Origin: Campylobacterota bacterium
GTDB taxonomy: Bacteria; Campylobacterota; Campylobacteria; Campylobacterales; Hydrogenimonadaceae
Assembly: GCA_013153475.1 (NCBI GenBank)
Contig: JAADEJ010000059.1
Location: 1-47,746 of the forward strand
Direction of reading: 5' to 3'
DNA: 47,746 nt
Part shown: one piece after another, positions 24,424-34,880 of the stretch
Position numbering within the stretch: the first letter of the stretch is position 1
Layout: each line of letters starts with the position of its first letter
Notes under the pieces: model-generated
What the model saw: only the letters and a program-made list of their open reading frames with translations
Databases searched by the model: none
Told to the model about the DNA's origin: nothing
Translations under genes and position numbers: made by a program

Positions 24424-24912
24424 GTGGGTACCTGGTTGAACATTCGGGCATACGCCAAACTGACCGGCAAAGATTTTGACGAAGTGTTGGAAATGGTGGA
24501 CAACGGCCTGGTGGAGCATAAGGAAGAGGAAGACGGCGAGATATTTATCAAAGCCGATCCCCAGGAGAGTATGCCCGTCAAGTCCGAGCCGGCGGCCGGT
24601 GAGGTGCTGAAGGTTGATATGGAGAGCGCCGACGGGTTGCAGTTTGTGGAAAAGACCATCGGCACCATCCTCTCCATGCACGAGAAGGTGGTGGACGCCA
24701 AAGAGGAGACTGTTGAGGCGCTTAAGAGCGAAAACGAGTTTTTGAAAGAGGCGCTTACCTCCATGCAGGAGCTTTATGACGAGGATCGCCGCACCATCGA
24801 GACGCTCACCAAAGAGCTGGACGCTACCCGGGAGGAGCTGGAGTTCGTGAAGCGCAAATATAAATTGATGTGGGGCAAAATGGTGGAGAAACACGCGGGG
24901 AAAAAGGCGTGA
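24424..24912 (+). CDS. DUF3972-like protein: HTH-like head with coiled coil
   Basis: A 162-residue acidic protein. Residues 4-45 (WLNIRAYAKLTGKDFDEV, then LEMVDNGLVE and EDGEIFIKAD) follow the pattern of a small MerR/excisionase winged helix-turn-helix: helix, turn, recognition helix, hairpin wing. Residues about 70-155 are a continuous charged heptad-like helix, presumably a coiled-coil dimer. The layout matches what I remember of DUF3972, a Campylobacterota family without known function; that family name is from memory. The start is GTG 24424 with a strong GGAAGGAGG ribosome site just upstream. Its stop is overlapped by the GTG of the DUF89 gene (GTGA), so the pair is coupled. Confidence 0.75.
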   Translation: MGTWLNIRAYAKLTGKDFDEVLEMVDNGLVEHKEEEDGEIFIKADPQESMPVKSEPAAGEVLKVDMESADGLQFVEKTIGTILSMHEKVVDAKEETVEALKSENEFLKEALTSMQELYDEDRRTIETLTKELDATREELEFVKRKYKLMWGKMVEKHAGKKA

Positions 24913-25778
24913 AGCTGACGCCCGAATGTGTCAATTGCATCTTCTCCCAGGCCCTGCGGGTCTGCCGAACCCTCGGTGTGGACGATGTTACGGCCAAAAA
25001 GGTACTGGACGCGGTGGCGTTGGACGTGCCGGGATGGCGCATGGAAGAGACCCCGCCGCAGGTGGCATCCCGGGTCTATCCGTTGATCGGCCGGCTGCTT
25101 GAAAAGAGAGACCTCTACGCCGAGCAGAAGGCCGAGGCCACCCGTCACGCCGCCGGGTTGGTATCCGAAGCGGCCGCTCTGGCCGCGCGGGAACCCGACG
25201 CGTTGACGGCGGCGCTCAAAGCGGCGGTGGCGGGCAACGTGATCGATCTGGCGGCCACCCATACGTTCGATCTGAAAGAGGAGATCGCCAAGATTTTTCA
25301 GACCCCTTTCGCGGTGGATGATACCGCTTCGCTCAAAACGGCCCTGGCTTCGGCCCGGGAAGTGATGGTAGTGGGTGACAACGCCGGTGAGCATCTGTTT
25401 GACAAACTGCTTTTGCAATCGCTCAAAACCCTCTACCCGCATCTAAAACTCACCTACGCGGTGCGGGGTGCGCCCATCATTAACGACATCACCTACGCGC
25501 AAGCGCAAAGCGCGGGGATTGGCGAGGTGGCGGAGATTCTGGACAGCGGGGTGGATACGCCGGGGTTGGATCTTTCGCGCGCCTCTCAAGCCTTTATGCG
25601 CCGGTACGAGGCCAGTGACGTCATTATCGCCAAGGGGATGGGCAACTATGAGTGCCTCGACGACACCGCCACCCGGCCCACCTGGTTTTTGCTCAAGATC
25701 AAGTGTGAGGTGGTGGCCGCCTCTTTGGGGCGGTCGGTCGGGGAGATCATCTGCAAACGAGGAGGTCCCGATGCTTGA
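24909..25778 (+). CDS. DUF89 / ARMT1-like metal-dependent phosphatase
   Basis: A 289-residue protein of the DUF89 family, metal-dependent phosphatases proposed to remove damaged or harmful phosphometabolites (for example sugar phosphates). The N-terminal Cys pair CVNC (residues 7-10) and EETPP are typical of the prokaryotic subfamily I. The metal site is seen as VVGDNAGEHLFDKL (Asp, Asn) and, later, SDVIIAKGMGNYE. The start is GTG 24909, overlapping the previous stop; an in-frame ATG at 24870 lies within the coiled-coil gene and would add non-conserved residues. The 3' end overlaps the next ATG by eight bases. Substrate unknown. Confidence 0.85.
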   Translation: MKLTPECVNCIFSQALRVCRTLGVDDVTAKKVLDAVALDVPGWRMEETPPQVASRVYPLIGRLLEKRDLYAEQKAEATRHAAGLVSEAAALAAREPDALTAALKAAVAGNVIDLAATHTFDLKEEIAKIFQTPFAVDDTASLKTALASAREVMVVGDNAGEHLFDKLLLQSLKTLYPHLKLTYAVRGAPIINDITYAQAQSAGIGEVAEILDSGVDTPGLDLSRASQAFMRRYEASDVIIAKGMGNYECLDDTATRPTWFLLKIKCEVVAASLGRSVGEIICKRGGPDA

Positions 25779-26268
25779 GAAGTGGATCGACGACAGACTG
25801 TTGCCTTTTCTTTTTACCCATCCGCGCCATCCGATGCGTTTTAACGAACTGATGCGTGCCAACAAGCTGCTGGTGGACGATATGCCGTTGGAAGGGCAGA
25901 TTCCCGGCATGAAGTTGCGGCTTTTCAGGGCCTACCTGGTGATGTTTGCGCTCTTTAACGCCGTGCTGATTCCTCTGGCGATGCTGTTGCACGGTATTCT
26001 GGCCAAAATCGACTGTCACGCCGCGATTGTGCTGGCGGTCTTTTTTACCCTCTTCTTTTTCGGTGTGCTGACCATTTTCAAACAGTGGGCCGCCGAGAAG
26101 ATGGCCGAGAAGTTGATCAAAGAGGCGTGGGCGATTCACTTTCCCTTTTACGATTATGCGCAGTATCATGTGAAAGTGGCCCGTTTTTACGATGACGCCG
26201 TGGAACGGGGCGTCACAGGGGCCAATCTGGAGATGTATATTCAAAACGCCCTCTCGCTGGAAGCGTAG
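25771..26268 (+). CDS. Small unknown two-helix membrane protein
   Basis: A 165-residue protein with no family I recognise. About 50 charged residues come first (LEKWIDDRLLPFLFTHPRHP onward), then two transmembrane helices at about 52-74 and 80-104, then an amphipathic cytoplasmic tail with many aromatic residues (HFPFYDYAQYHVKVARFYDD). The ATG 25771 has GGAGG six bases upstream and overlaps the end of the DUF89 gene, so it is the last gene of the cheZ-to-here transcript. A short AAGCG/CGCTT hairpin with T residues spans its stop. Function cannot be inferred. Confidence 0.7.
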   Translation: MLEKWIDDRLLPFLFTHPRHPMRFNELMRANKLLVDDMPLEGQIPGMKLRLFRAYLVMFALFNAVLIPLAMLLHGILAKIDCHAAIVLAVFFTLFFFGVLTIFKQWAAEKMAEKLIKEAWAIHFPFYDYAQYHVKVARFYDDAVERGVTGANLEMYIQNALSLEA

Positions 26269-26278
26269 GGCGCTTTTT
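26261..26278 (+). terminator. Weak intrinsic terminator after the cheZ-to-DUF89 transcript
   Basis: AAGCG (26261-26265), loop TAGGG, CGCTT (26271-26275), then TTT. The stem of five pairs overlaps the last codon and stop. Short, but it sits between two convergent genes where a terminator is expected. Confidence 0.35.
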
Positions 26279-26285
26279 CGCGAAA

Positions 26286-28526
26286 CTAAAAGCGGGGTTT
26301 GTGCCGTTCGTTTTTCATGCTGTCGAGCAGTGAGAAGAGCAGTTCGCTGTTTTTCTCCGCCTCTTTGAAGTTGTTGACGATGGTCTCCTCCTCTTCGAGC
26401 CGCCGGTCGCCGTTTTGAATGAAATGGAGATTTTCGCGAACCAATTGGTGAATTTTGCGATGGGGTTCGGCGATTTTGGGGTAACTGGGCGTCATGGAGA
26501 AGCGCTCTTTGCCGGTCGTGGCGTACCATTTGCCGAAACGGCAGTGGTTTTCGTCGGCCAGTTTGGCGTCGGGATCGAAATCGATCACGGCGCGGTAGCC
26601 GTCTGATTTGAAGATGATGTGGTCGATTTTCGTCAGGATGACAAAGGCCTGATCGCCCATTTTGTCGATGAGTCCCGCCATCTCTTCGGCGTCGTCGTCG
26701 AGCTTTTGCATCGTCTCTTTGAAATCGCTTACCAGATTGGAAACGTCTTCGGCCACCCTTGTCATATGTTCCGATTTGTCCAGAATGGATTGGGTCTCCT
26801 GGTTCATGGTGCTGATGGAGACGTTGATCTCGTCGGTGGCCTTCTGGGTGCGTTCGGCCAGTTTGCGCACTTCGTCGGCCACGACGGCGAATCCCCGGCC
26901 GTGCTCGCCGGCCCGGGCCGCCTCGATGGCGGCGTTGAGGGCCAGCAGGTTGGTCTGGTCGGCGATCTCTTTGATCAGGTCCACCACCGACGTGATGTCG
27001 GCGCTCATGCTGTTGAGCTGCTCGATGGAGCTGTTGGAGTCGTGAATCTGCTCCATCAGGTTTTGCAGCTCCTGAAGGATCCGCTCCAGCCCGCCGATGC
27101 TCTCGACCGACTGATCCCGTGTCTCTTTGGTGGTATCGAGTACTTTGGTCAGATCGTCGATCAGTTGGGCGATTTCGTCCTGCATCAGAACCAGTCCGTC
27201 GCTGACGCTGCCGATTTCATGGAGTCGGGAAGCGAAGTTGATGAGTTTTTGTTTGTCGTGGGCCTCTTTCATGGCGGCGATACCGCTTTGGACCATCTGA
27301 ATGGCGGTTTTGAACTCGCCGTCCATATCCCGGTCGCTCAGCGGTTGACTGAAATCCCCCTGGGCCGCTTTATGGACACTGGTGTTGATACGGTTGATAA
27401 GTTCCCGCACCACACCGACCAGTTTGTCAAGCAGTCCCGCCATGATATCCATCTCGTTGGGATTTTCCCGGTTGTAGGAGATTTTGACCGACAGATTGCC
27501 GCGGCTGATCTCCTCGATGGTCGCTTTGAGGCGGTCGATCGCTTCCATGATCGAACCGGTGACGCTGCGGACGATAAAACCGATGAGAAGCAGAACGATC
27601 ACGATCAAAACGGCGACGGCGACAAGCTGGAAAATGGCCGTGTGCATTACGCTCTCCGCCTGGTCACCGATCTGTTTTTGAATGAAGTTTTCCACCTTTT
27701 TGAGGCCGTTGATCTTCTGGGTGATGGTTTTGAACCAGTGCGTGGCGTCGATACCGAAACCGGAATCTCTGCTCATGGCGATTTTGCGCATGCGCTCCAC
27801 TTCAACGAAGGCGGGCTCCCGGCTGGTTTGGTGATAGAACTTCAGTAGTGTCGGATTGGCGGTGGACTCAAAAAGCTCGAAAAAGCCCCGCTGCTGGGCG
27901 ACTACCGAAAGAAATTTGTTGTAAAGAAAGTGGGTAAAGTGATCTTTTGCGAAGACGCCCGAAAGAACCGCCCGCTCGATTCCTGCCCGCTCTTTGCCGC
28001 TGATAAAAAGAACCAGCGAATTCATCAGGTTGCGCAATTCGGGATCTTTGGTTTCGGTAGAGAACCGGGCGATGGTGTGAATGATAGAGGTATTGAGGCG
28101 GGTGTAGTAGTTGACCGCCGTTTTGGTATCGACCTGCTGTTCCCGTACCTTGCGACGCATGGCATCCAGCCGGCTCAGGTCGATGTTGGCCGCCGCCTCT
28201 TTGACGAAATGGCTGGGGTGTTTCTGGGCGTATTCAAGATAAATTTTGACTTTTTCGGCACTCGTTTTTTGCTGGCCGGGCAGAATGTCGTGGAATTTCG
28301 TTCCTCCGGAACTGAGATAACCGGCACTGGCTCCCCGCTCCTTCTGGAACTCGTGGAGCATATTGCTCAACACCACCGAAAGGCGCGCCGCTTCCCGGGT
28401 ATCTTTGGCGTCGAAGTAGGATCCGATATCGTCATAGACGATCCTCGACGAGAAGATCAGGATGGAGGCGATGGCGATCAGCCCCAGAATGAACAACCGT
28501 TTTCTGATGGTCAGTTTCTCTAACAC
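26286..28526 (-). CDS. Methyl-accepting chemotaxis protein with NIT-like sensor and CZB domain
   Basis: A 746-residue chemoreceptor. TM1 is about 10-28; the periplasmic region (about 30-300) is all-helical with [14 protein letters not shown], the start of a NIT (nitrate/nitrite sensing) type domain; TM2 is about 302-324. HAMP and a second HAMP-like unit follow to about 430. The MCP signalling hairpin has the tip [20 protein letters not shown]. After it comes a CZB zinc-binding domain: His636, Cys662 in NHCRFGKWY, and [16 protein letters not shown] domains bind zinc and can respond to hypochlorous acid. No classical CheR/CheB pentapeptide is at the end. GTG 28526 has AAGGAG upstream and a sigma-28-like promoter further up. 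The ligand is unproven. Confidence 0.9.
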   Translation of the reverse strand: MLEKLTIRKRLFILGLIAIASILIFSSRIVYDDIGSYFDAKDTREAARLSVVLSNMLHEFQKERGASAGYLSSGGTKFHDILPGQQKTSAEKVKIYLEYAQKHPSHFVKEAAANIDLSRLDAMRRKVREQQVDTKTAVNYYTRLNTSIIHTIARFSTETKDPELRNLMNSLVLFISGKERAGIERAVLSGVFAKDHFTHFLYNKFLSVVAQQRGFFELFESTANPTLLKFYHQTSREPAFVEVERMRKIAMSRDSGFGIDATHWFKTITQKINGLKKVENFIQKQIGDQAESVMHTAIFQLVAVAVLIVIVLLLIGFIVRSVTGSIMEAIDRLKATIEEISRGNLSVKISYNRENPNEMDIMAGLLDKLVGVVRELINRINTSVHKAAQGDFSQPLSDRDMDGEFKTAIQMVQSGIAAMKEAHDKQKLINFASRLHEIGSVSDGLVLMQDEIAQLIDDLTKVLDTTKETRDQSVESIGGLERILQELQNLMEQIHDSNSSIEQLNSMSADITSVVDLIKEIADQTNLLALNAAIEAARAGEHGRGFAVVADEVRKLAERTQKATDEINVSISTMNQETQSILDKSEHMTRVAEDVSNLVSDFKETMQKLDDDAEEMAGLIDKMGDQAFVILTKIDHIIFKSDGYRAVIDFDPDAKLADENHCRFGKWYATTGKERFSMTPSYPKIAEPHRKIHQLVRENLHFIQNGDRRLEEEETIVNNFKEAEKNSELLFSLLDSMKNERHKPRF

Positions 28527-28576
28527 ATGAAACTCCTTACTGCTCTTTTGCGCGGAAAATCCGTTTACTATATGGT

Positions 28577-28603
28577 ATATCGTTTTTATTCAAAATTTAT
28601 TGA
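28577..28603 (-). promoter_or_regulatory. Candidate sigma-28 (FliA) promoter of the chemoreceptor
   Basis: On the minus strand TCAA, 15 bases, AACGATAT; the FliA consensus is TAAA-N15-GCCGATAA. Three of four -35 bases, the core CGATA and the exact spacing match. A chemoreceptor is a natural FliA target. TATAGT-like sequences nearby could instead serve sigma-70. Confidence 0.4.
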
Positions 28604-28660
28604 GAGTTAACATTTTCGACAAGCGGGAGGCGGCGGATCGGGGTGGGATCGCCGTTTCGC

Positions 28661-28666
28661 TATAAT
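28661..28666 (+). promoter_or_regulatory. -10 box of the glutaredoxin-glyQ operon
   Basis: TATAAT, in the context TATAATTGCGAAT, 44 bases before the glutaredoxin ATG. The same ten bases TATAATTGCG recur at 30541. No -35 box. Confidence 0.6.
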
Positions 28667-28710
28667 TGCGAATTGAATAAAGATCGAACGAAAAGGAAAA
28701 AGGAGAGAGA

Positions 28711-28971
28711 ATGGCCGAACAGAAGCCGAAAAGACGGCAAAAACCGGTGGTACTTTTCACTTCACCCGGATGCGTATGGTGTACGCGGGCCAAAACCTTT
28801 TTCAAAAAGAACGACATCAAGTTCAAAACCATCGACATCTCCCGAGACCGGCAGGCGGCCAAAGATTGCGAGCGCCACGGGTGTCGGGGCGTGCCGGTGA
28901 TTCTGATAGGCAGTACGTGGATCTGCGGATTTGACGAACCCAAAATCAAAAGAGCATTGGATCTTACATGA
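28711..28971 (+). CDS. Glutaredoxin-like thioredoxin-fold protein
   Basis: An 86-residue single-domain thioredoxin-fold protein. A Lys/Arg-rich N-terminal dozen residues precede the first strand VVLFTSPG and the redox motif Cys21-Val-Trp-Cys24. GVPV (cis-Pro loop, about 60-63) and the C-terminal [11 protein letters not shown] complete the fold. The CVWC motif differs from the classic CPYC of glutaredoxin, and NrdH-type redoxins are an alternative. Two further Cys (53 and 58) sit close together before the cis-Pro loop. AAGGAGAG precedes the ATG; TATAAT is at 28661. The end overlaps glyQ by four bases (ATGA), so the two are coupled. Confidence 0.85.
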   Translation: MAEQKPKRRQKPVVLFTSPGCVWCTRAKTFFKKNDIKFKTIDISRDRQAAKDCERHGCRGVPVILIGSTWICGFDEPKIKRALDLT

Positions 28972-29861
28972 TAACCTTTACCGACCTGCTACTTAAACTG
29001 CAAACCTTCTGGGCCGAGCAGGGTTGTAACATTGTGCAACCCTACGACATTCCCGCGGGAGCGGGAACCTTTCACCCGGCGACGCTTCTAAGGAGTCTCG
29101 ATAGCAAACCGTGGGCGACCGCCTACGTGGCACCCAGCCGTCGCCCTACTGACGGCAGGTACGGCGAAAACCCCAACCGGCTGGGGGCTTATTACCAGTT
29201 TCAGGTGCTCATCAAGCCCAGTCCCGACAATATCCAGGATCTCTACCTCAAAAGCCTTGAATATTTGGGGCTTGATCTAAGCAAACATGACATCCGCTTT
29301 GTCGAGGACAACTGGGAGTCGCCCACATTGGGCGCCTGGGGGCTTGGCTGGGAAGTGTGGTTGGACGGCATGGAGGTGACGCAGTTTACCTATTTTCAGC
29401 AGGTCGGCGGCCTGTCCTGCGACCCGGTGGCCGCGGAGATCACCTACGGCACCGAGCGGCTGGCGATGTATCTGCAAGGCGTTGAGAGCGTATTCGACAT
29501 TGTGTGGAACGAAAAGGACGGCCGGGTGACCACCTACGCCGACGTACACAAAGAGGGAGAGTATGAGTTTAGCCGCTATCACTTCGAGGTGGCCGACACC
29601 GCCATGCTCTTTCGCCATTTCGACGACGCGGCTACCGAATGCCGCCGCTGTTTGGAAGCGGGGCTTCCCCTGCCGGCGTACGATCAGTGCATGATCGCCT
29701 CACACCTTTTCAACACCCTCGACGCCCGCAAAGCCATCAGCGTCACCGAACGGGCCAACTATATTCTCAAAATCCGTGAACTGGCCAAAGGGTGCGCCGA
29801 GCTTTATAAAGAGCAGGAAGCGGAGCGGGAAGCGCGGATCAAAGGGGAGAAAGAGGCGTGA
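28968..29861 (+). CDS. glyQ: Glycyl-tRNA synthetase alpha subunit
   Basis: A 297-residue catalytic alpha chain of the bacterial alpha2-beta2 glycyl-tRNA synthetase. Typical sequences are [56 protein letters not shown] and [12 protein letters not shown]. Length is normal with a charged C-terminal tail. As in Helicobacter, it is apart from glyS (no beta gene in the window) and next to the Nif3-like gene. Its stop is overlapped by the GTG of that gene (GTGA, 29858-29861). Confidence 0.97.
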   Translation: MITFTDLLLKLQTFWAEQGCNIVQPYDIPAGAGTFHPATLLRSLDSKPWATAYVAPSRRPTDGRYGENPNRLGAYYQFQVLIKPSPDNIQDLYLKSLEYLGLDLSKHDIRFVEDNWESPTLGAWGLGWEVWLDGMEVTQFTYFQQVGGLSCDPVAAEITYGTERLAMYLQGVESVFDIVWNEKDGRVTTYADVHKEGEYEFSRYHFEVADTAMLFRHFDDAATECRRCLEAGLPLPAYDQCMIASHLFNTLDARKAISVTERANYILKIRELAKGCAELYKEQEAEREARIKGEKEA

Positions 29862-30580
29862 GAGTCGGTGAGATTCTAAAGCTTCTGGATGGGCTGAGCC
29901 CTTTTGAGTGGCAGGAGAGCTGGGATAACAGTGGCCTGCTGGTAGGCTCTTATGAGCAGGAAGCGGCGCAGGTTGTGCTGAGTATCGACCTGGATGAGGC
30001 GCTGATTGATGAGGCGGAGGAGGGGACGCTGTTTGTGGTGCACCATCCGCTCATTTTCGGCAAACTCAAGCGGCTGGTCTGGGAGGAGTACCCGGCCAAT
30101 CTGTTAAGAGCGCTTATTCGCAAAAACCAGGCGCTTATCGCCCTGCATACCAACTTCGACCAAAGCCACCTGAACCGCTACGTCTTTACCGAGGTGCTGG
30201 GGTTTGAGGCGCAGGCGTGCGAGGGATTTGTCTGCCGTGCCGAAGGGGCGTGGCAGACGCGGGACCTGCTTGAGAGTGTCAAACAAAAGCTGGGGCTTCA
30301 GAAGCTTCGGGTCGTGGGGTGGAAAGAGCGGATAACCTCCGTGGCCCTGACGACGGGGGCGGGCGCGAGCCTGATGGAGAGCGTCAAGGCCGATCTCTTT
30401 TTGACGGGCGATTTGAAGTTTCACGACGCCATGAAGGCGCAAAGTGAGGGGTTGATGCTGGCGGATATCGGGCACTTCGAGAGCGAGCGTTTCTTCGCCC
30501 GCGCCCTGGCGCCCCATTTGAAAAATCTGCCGATTCCGGTTATAATTGCGGAATCGAAAAACCCCTTTCGCTACGTTTAA
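29858..30580 (+). CDS. Nif3-like dinuclear metal-centre protein (DUF34)
   Basis: A 240-residue protein of the NIF3/YbgI (DUF34) family, toroidal hexamers with two metals per subunit; annotated as GTP cyclohydrolase 1 type 2 homologue, true function uncertain. Metal ligands are visible as VVHHPLIF (His-His), an Asp in [10 protein letters not shown], and ADIGHFESE near the C-terminus (His, Glu). The start is GTG 29858 overlapping glyQ. The pair glyQ and Nif3-like, followed by the FlgZ-like gene, matches HP0960-HP0959-HP0958. The last 40 bases contain TATAAT (30541-30546), an internal promoter for the next gene. Confidence 0.9.
   Translation: MRVGEILKLLDGLSPFEWQESWDNSGLLVGSYEQEAAQVVLSIDLDEALIDEAEEGTLFVVHHPLIFGKLKRLVWEEYPANLLRALIRKNQALIALHTNFDQSHLNRYVFTEVLGFEAQACEGFVCRAEGAWQTRDLLESVKQKLGLQKLRVVGWKERITSVALTTGAGASLMESVKADLFLTGDLKFHDAMKAQSEGLMLADIGHFESERFFARALAPHLKNLPIPVIIAESKNPFRYV
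30541..30546 (+). promoter_or_regulatory. -10 box of the FlgZ-like gene, inside the Nif3-like gene
   Basis: TATAAT within TATAATTGCGGAATCGA, 62 bases before the ATG at 30608. The context is almost the same as at 28661 (TATAATTGCGAATTGA), supporting both as real promoters. Confidence 0.55.
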
Positions 30581-30607
30581 GCACCACACGACTTTTGAAG
30601 GAAACAA

Positions 30608-31336
30608 ATGAACAAACATCTTGAAGAGCTTATTGAACTCTCAAAAATCGACCGGGCCATTGACGCGTTTGAACCCAAAATCGAAGCGGCCCGCGCCAAA
30701 CTGAGCGCCCTGGAGGCCAAAGAGACGGCCGTGGCCGAGGAGATCGAAAATCTCAAAGAGGAGATCAAGGAGGCGGAGCTCAAAAAGGCCAAGAACGACC
30801 TGCACATTCAGGAGTTGACCGAAAAACTGGAGGCCAACAAGAAGAAGATGGCCGACGCCAAGACCGAAAAGGAGATCAAGGCGCTCCAGCTTGAGGAGGA
30901 TATCGCCAAGGAGCAGTTGGATTTCGCCAACGAGGAGATCGCGCGGCTGGATAACCTCATAGAGACCCGCAAGGGTGAGATCGAGGCCAAAGAGGCGGAG
31001 CTGGCGGAGCTCAAAGAGCAAAGCGAGGCGCTCAAGGCCGAGGTGGAGGCGGAGCTGGCGGAGATTGAGAAAGAGAAGCAGGCGCTTTTTGAGAAAAAGC
31101 AGGCGCTGGTTTCCAAAATGAGCCAGAAAATTCTGGCCTTTTACGACAAGATCCGCCGCTGGGCCCGCAATACGGCGGTGGTGCCGGTGCGCAAACAGGC
31201 CTGCATGGGTTGTTTCATGAAGATCAACGACAAGACCTACGCCGAAGTGATCAAAGGCGAGGAGATCACCACCTGTCCCCACTGCGGACGGATCCTTTAT
31301 ATGGAACCCCAAAGCGAAGAGGCCGCCACTGAATAA
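30608..31336 (+). CDS. flgZ: Coiled-coil zinc-ribbon protein, FlgZ/HP0958-like
   Basis: A 242-residue protein: a long antiparallel coiled coil (about 5-180, rich in Glu/Lys/Ala/Leu heptads, with the tip MADAKTEKEIKALQ typical of the family) followed by a basic turn and a C4 zinc ribbon with Cys199, Cys202, Cys223 and Cys226. In H. pylori HP0958 (FlgZ) stabilises RpoN (sigma-54) and binds flagellin mRNA, and is needed for flagellum formation; its neighbours glyQ, Nif3-like and kdtA are the same as here. AAGGAAA precedes the ATG. Synteny makes the flagellar role likely, together with cheZ and the chemoreceptor in this window. Confidence 0.88.
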   Translation: MNKHLEELIELSKIDRAIDAFEPKIEAARAKLSALEAKETAVAEEIENLKEEIKEAELKKAKNDLHIQELTEKLEANKKKMADAKTEKEIKALQLEEDIAKEQLDFANEEIARLDNLIETRKGEIEAKEAELAELKEQSEALKAEVEAELAEIEKEKQALFEKKQALVSKMSQKILAFYDKIRRWARNTAVVPVRKQACMGCFMKINDKTYAEVIKGEEITTCPHCGRILYMEPQSEEAATE

Positions 31337-31340
31337 CGGA

Positions 31341-32487
31341 TTGTTCGCCCTTTTTTACACATCTCTTCTTGGGGTCGCCTGGGCGGCGGCCTCTCCTTTT
31401 TTGCTGTTGCTCTCTTTTCAATCGAAATACCGTCGCTCTATCCCTTCCCGTTTTTTCCTATGGAAGAATCCGCCCCTGCCGAAGGGAGGGATATGGTTTC
31501 ATGCCTGTAGTTTCGGAGAGACACGGGCGCTGCGGCCTTTTTTGACGCGCTATGGAGAGAAGGCCCGTTTGAGCGTGACGACCCAGACCGGTTTCAAGGA
31601 AGGGCAAACATTTCTCCGAAATGTCCGATATCTACCATTCGAGCCCTGGTTGTGGTTGTGGGTTCGCCCCCACAACGCGCTGGTGGTGATGGAGGCGGAG
31701 CTTTGGTTTCTGCTCTTTTACCTGGCCAAAGCCCGGGGCGCGAAGACCTATCTGATCAATGCCCGTATCTCCGACCGCTCCTACGGGCGCTACCGAAAGT
31801 TCGCCTGGCTCTATCGGCGGATATTCGCCCAGATCGACGAAGTTTTCGCCCAAAGCGTCGAAGACGCCAAAAGGCTTGAGGCGCTGGGTGCTGTCAACGT
31901 GACGGTGACGGGAAACATCAAACTGGCCGATCTGCCCGAAGCGACCAGGCGGTACGAGAAACCGAAAGGGACGGTCATTACCGCGGCCAGCACCCATGAG
32001 GGGGAGGAGACGTCGGTATTGCGGGCTTTTGAAGTTTTTAGAAAGCGACACCCTGAAGCCAGGTTGTTACTGGTGCCCCGCCACCCGGAAAGGTTTGAGA
32101 AAGTGGCGCGTGAGGCCGAAGCCTTTGCGGTTTCACAGGGGTGGCGTTTTGGACGATGGAGCCGTGAGCCTTCGCTGGAGGCGGATGTGACGGTGATTGA
32201 CGCGATGGGCGAGTTGGTGAATCTTTACGCCGTCAGCGACATCGTGATACTTGGCGGGGCGTTTGTCCCGGTCGGCGGGCACAACCCCGCCGAAGTGCTG
32301 CCATTCGGTTGTCGTCTGATCACCGGTCCCCATATCTTCAACCAGCGGGCGATGTTCGAATCGGTGGAAGGGGCGATTTTCTGCGAGGCCGAAACGCTCC
32401 CGCAGGCACTGGAAAAGGCCCTGGCGGCACCCCCGTTGCGTTTGAAGACGCCCGTGTCGTTGGAGACTGTACTAAAAAGGTTGGACG

Positions 32488-32498
<11 letters not shown>
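31341..32498 (+). CDS. waaA: Kdo transferase (3-deoxy-D-manno-octulosonate transferase)
   Basis: A 385-residue GT30 enzyme that transfers Kdo from CMP-Kdo to lipid A precursor at the inner face of the cytoplasmic membrane. The N-terminus is a hydrophobic anchor (about residues 3-25). IWFHACSFGETRAL has the catalytic Glu; further family segments are VVMEAELWF, LINARISDRSYGRY, FAQSVEDAKRLEALGA, TGNIKL, AASTHEGEE, LVPRHPERF and GGAFVPVGGHNPAE. It starts at TTG 31341, four bases after the flgZ stop, without a good ribosome site. Its 3' end overlaps the DUF167 gene by 11 bases. Same order as HP0958-HP0957. Confidence 0.93.
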
Positions 32499-34037
<1,539 letters not shown>

Positions 34038-34054
34038 AAGAGTGGACAAACCGA

Positions 34055-34801
34055 ATGGAAAAAGAGAAAGCGTACAAACTCCTGGCGGCCCAGATGGGTC
34101 TTTCCAACGCCAAAGCCAAAGCGTTGATCGATCGGGGTGTGGTGTACGTGGGTAACCGCAAGGTGGCCATTGCCCGGGGAGAACTGCCGATCGATACGAA
34201 GTTTCGGGTTTTAAACCTTCAGCGGGCGGAGGTGATTTTTGAAAACGAGGAAGTGATCGCCCTGAACAAACCCGCGTTTTTGACCAGTGACGAGGCGATT
34301 CGCGACTTTGAGGGGGCGCGTCTTTTGCACCGATTGGACCGAGAAACCAGCGGTGTTTTGCTCTCTGCCAAAACGAAGAAGTTCGAGAAGCGGGCGCTGG
34401 AGGCGTTTAAAGCCAGGGCGGTCTACAAGGTCTATACCTGCTGGGTGGAAGGGATCGTGAGCGAACCTTTCACCGTGGACAAGCCTATCCTGACCGTTAA
34501 GCGGGGCGGACGGGCCTACAGCAAGATCGATCGCAAGGGCAAGCCCGCCGTCACCCATGTGGAGCCTCTGCTTATTTCGGGCAAGCGGAGCAAGGTGCGG
34601 GTGGTGATCGAGACGGGACGCACCCACCAGATACGGGTCCATCTTCGCAACGCCGGTTTTCCCATTATCGGGGACGCGCAGTATGGGGTGCCCTCCAACC
34701 AGACCAACCGGATGCTTCTACACGCTTTGCAGGTCAGACTGTTGGGGTATGACTTCAAAGCCCCCGAACCCAAAGGGTTCGACGTGTTGGCGGGCGGGTA
34801 G
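34055..34801 (+). CDS. RluA-family pseudouridine synthase with S4 domain
   Basis: A 248-residue RNA pseudouridine synthase. Residues about 1-50 form an S4 RNA-binding domain (SNAKAKALIDRGVVYVG); the catalytic domain has LLHRLDRETSG with catalytic Asp95, VYKVYTCWVEG, and GRTHQIRVHL. It is shorter than RluC/RluD (about 310 residues). The target RNA position cannot be read from sequence. In H. pylori a related synthase (HP0956) is also just beyond kdtA. A 17-base gap separates it from the PleD-like gene, and there is little ribosome-site sequence before the ATG. Confidence 0.87.
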   Translation: MEKEKAYKLLAAQMGLSNAKAKALIDRGVVYVGNRKVAIARGELPIDTKFRVLNLQRAEVIFENEEVIALNKPAFLTSDEAIRDFEGARLLHRLDRETSGVLLSAKTKKFEKRALEAFKARAVYKVYTCWVEGIVSEPFTVDKPILTVKRGGRAYSKIDRKGKPAVTHVEPLLISGKRSKVRVVIETGRTHQIRVHLRNAGFPIIGDAQYGVPSNQTNRMLLHALQVRLLGYDFKAPEPKGFDVLAGG

Positions 34802-34840
34802 GCAATCTTATATTTAATTAAAATTAAAGTAACTATAAGC

Positions 34841-34846
34841 TAAAAT
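34841..34846 (+). promoter_or_regulatory. -10 box of ffh
   Basis: TAAAAT in an AT-rich stretch (34806-34846) between the pseudouridine synthase gene and ffh, 34 bases before the GTG. AT-rich tracts instead of a -35 box are typical for the phylum. It likely serves ffh and possibly the ribosomal-protein genes behind it. Confidence 0.5.
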
Positions 34847-34880
34847 GGCGCACTTTTGAAAAGCGCCCGCAGGAGAATTC

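Noticed and set aside
25468-25770. Upstream in-frame start extending the small two-helix membrane protein by 101 residues
   Set aside because: The extra part is the alternative frame of the DUF89 gene; ATG 25771 has a GGAGG site at the right distance.
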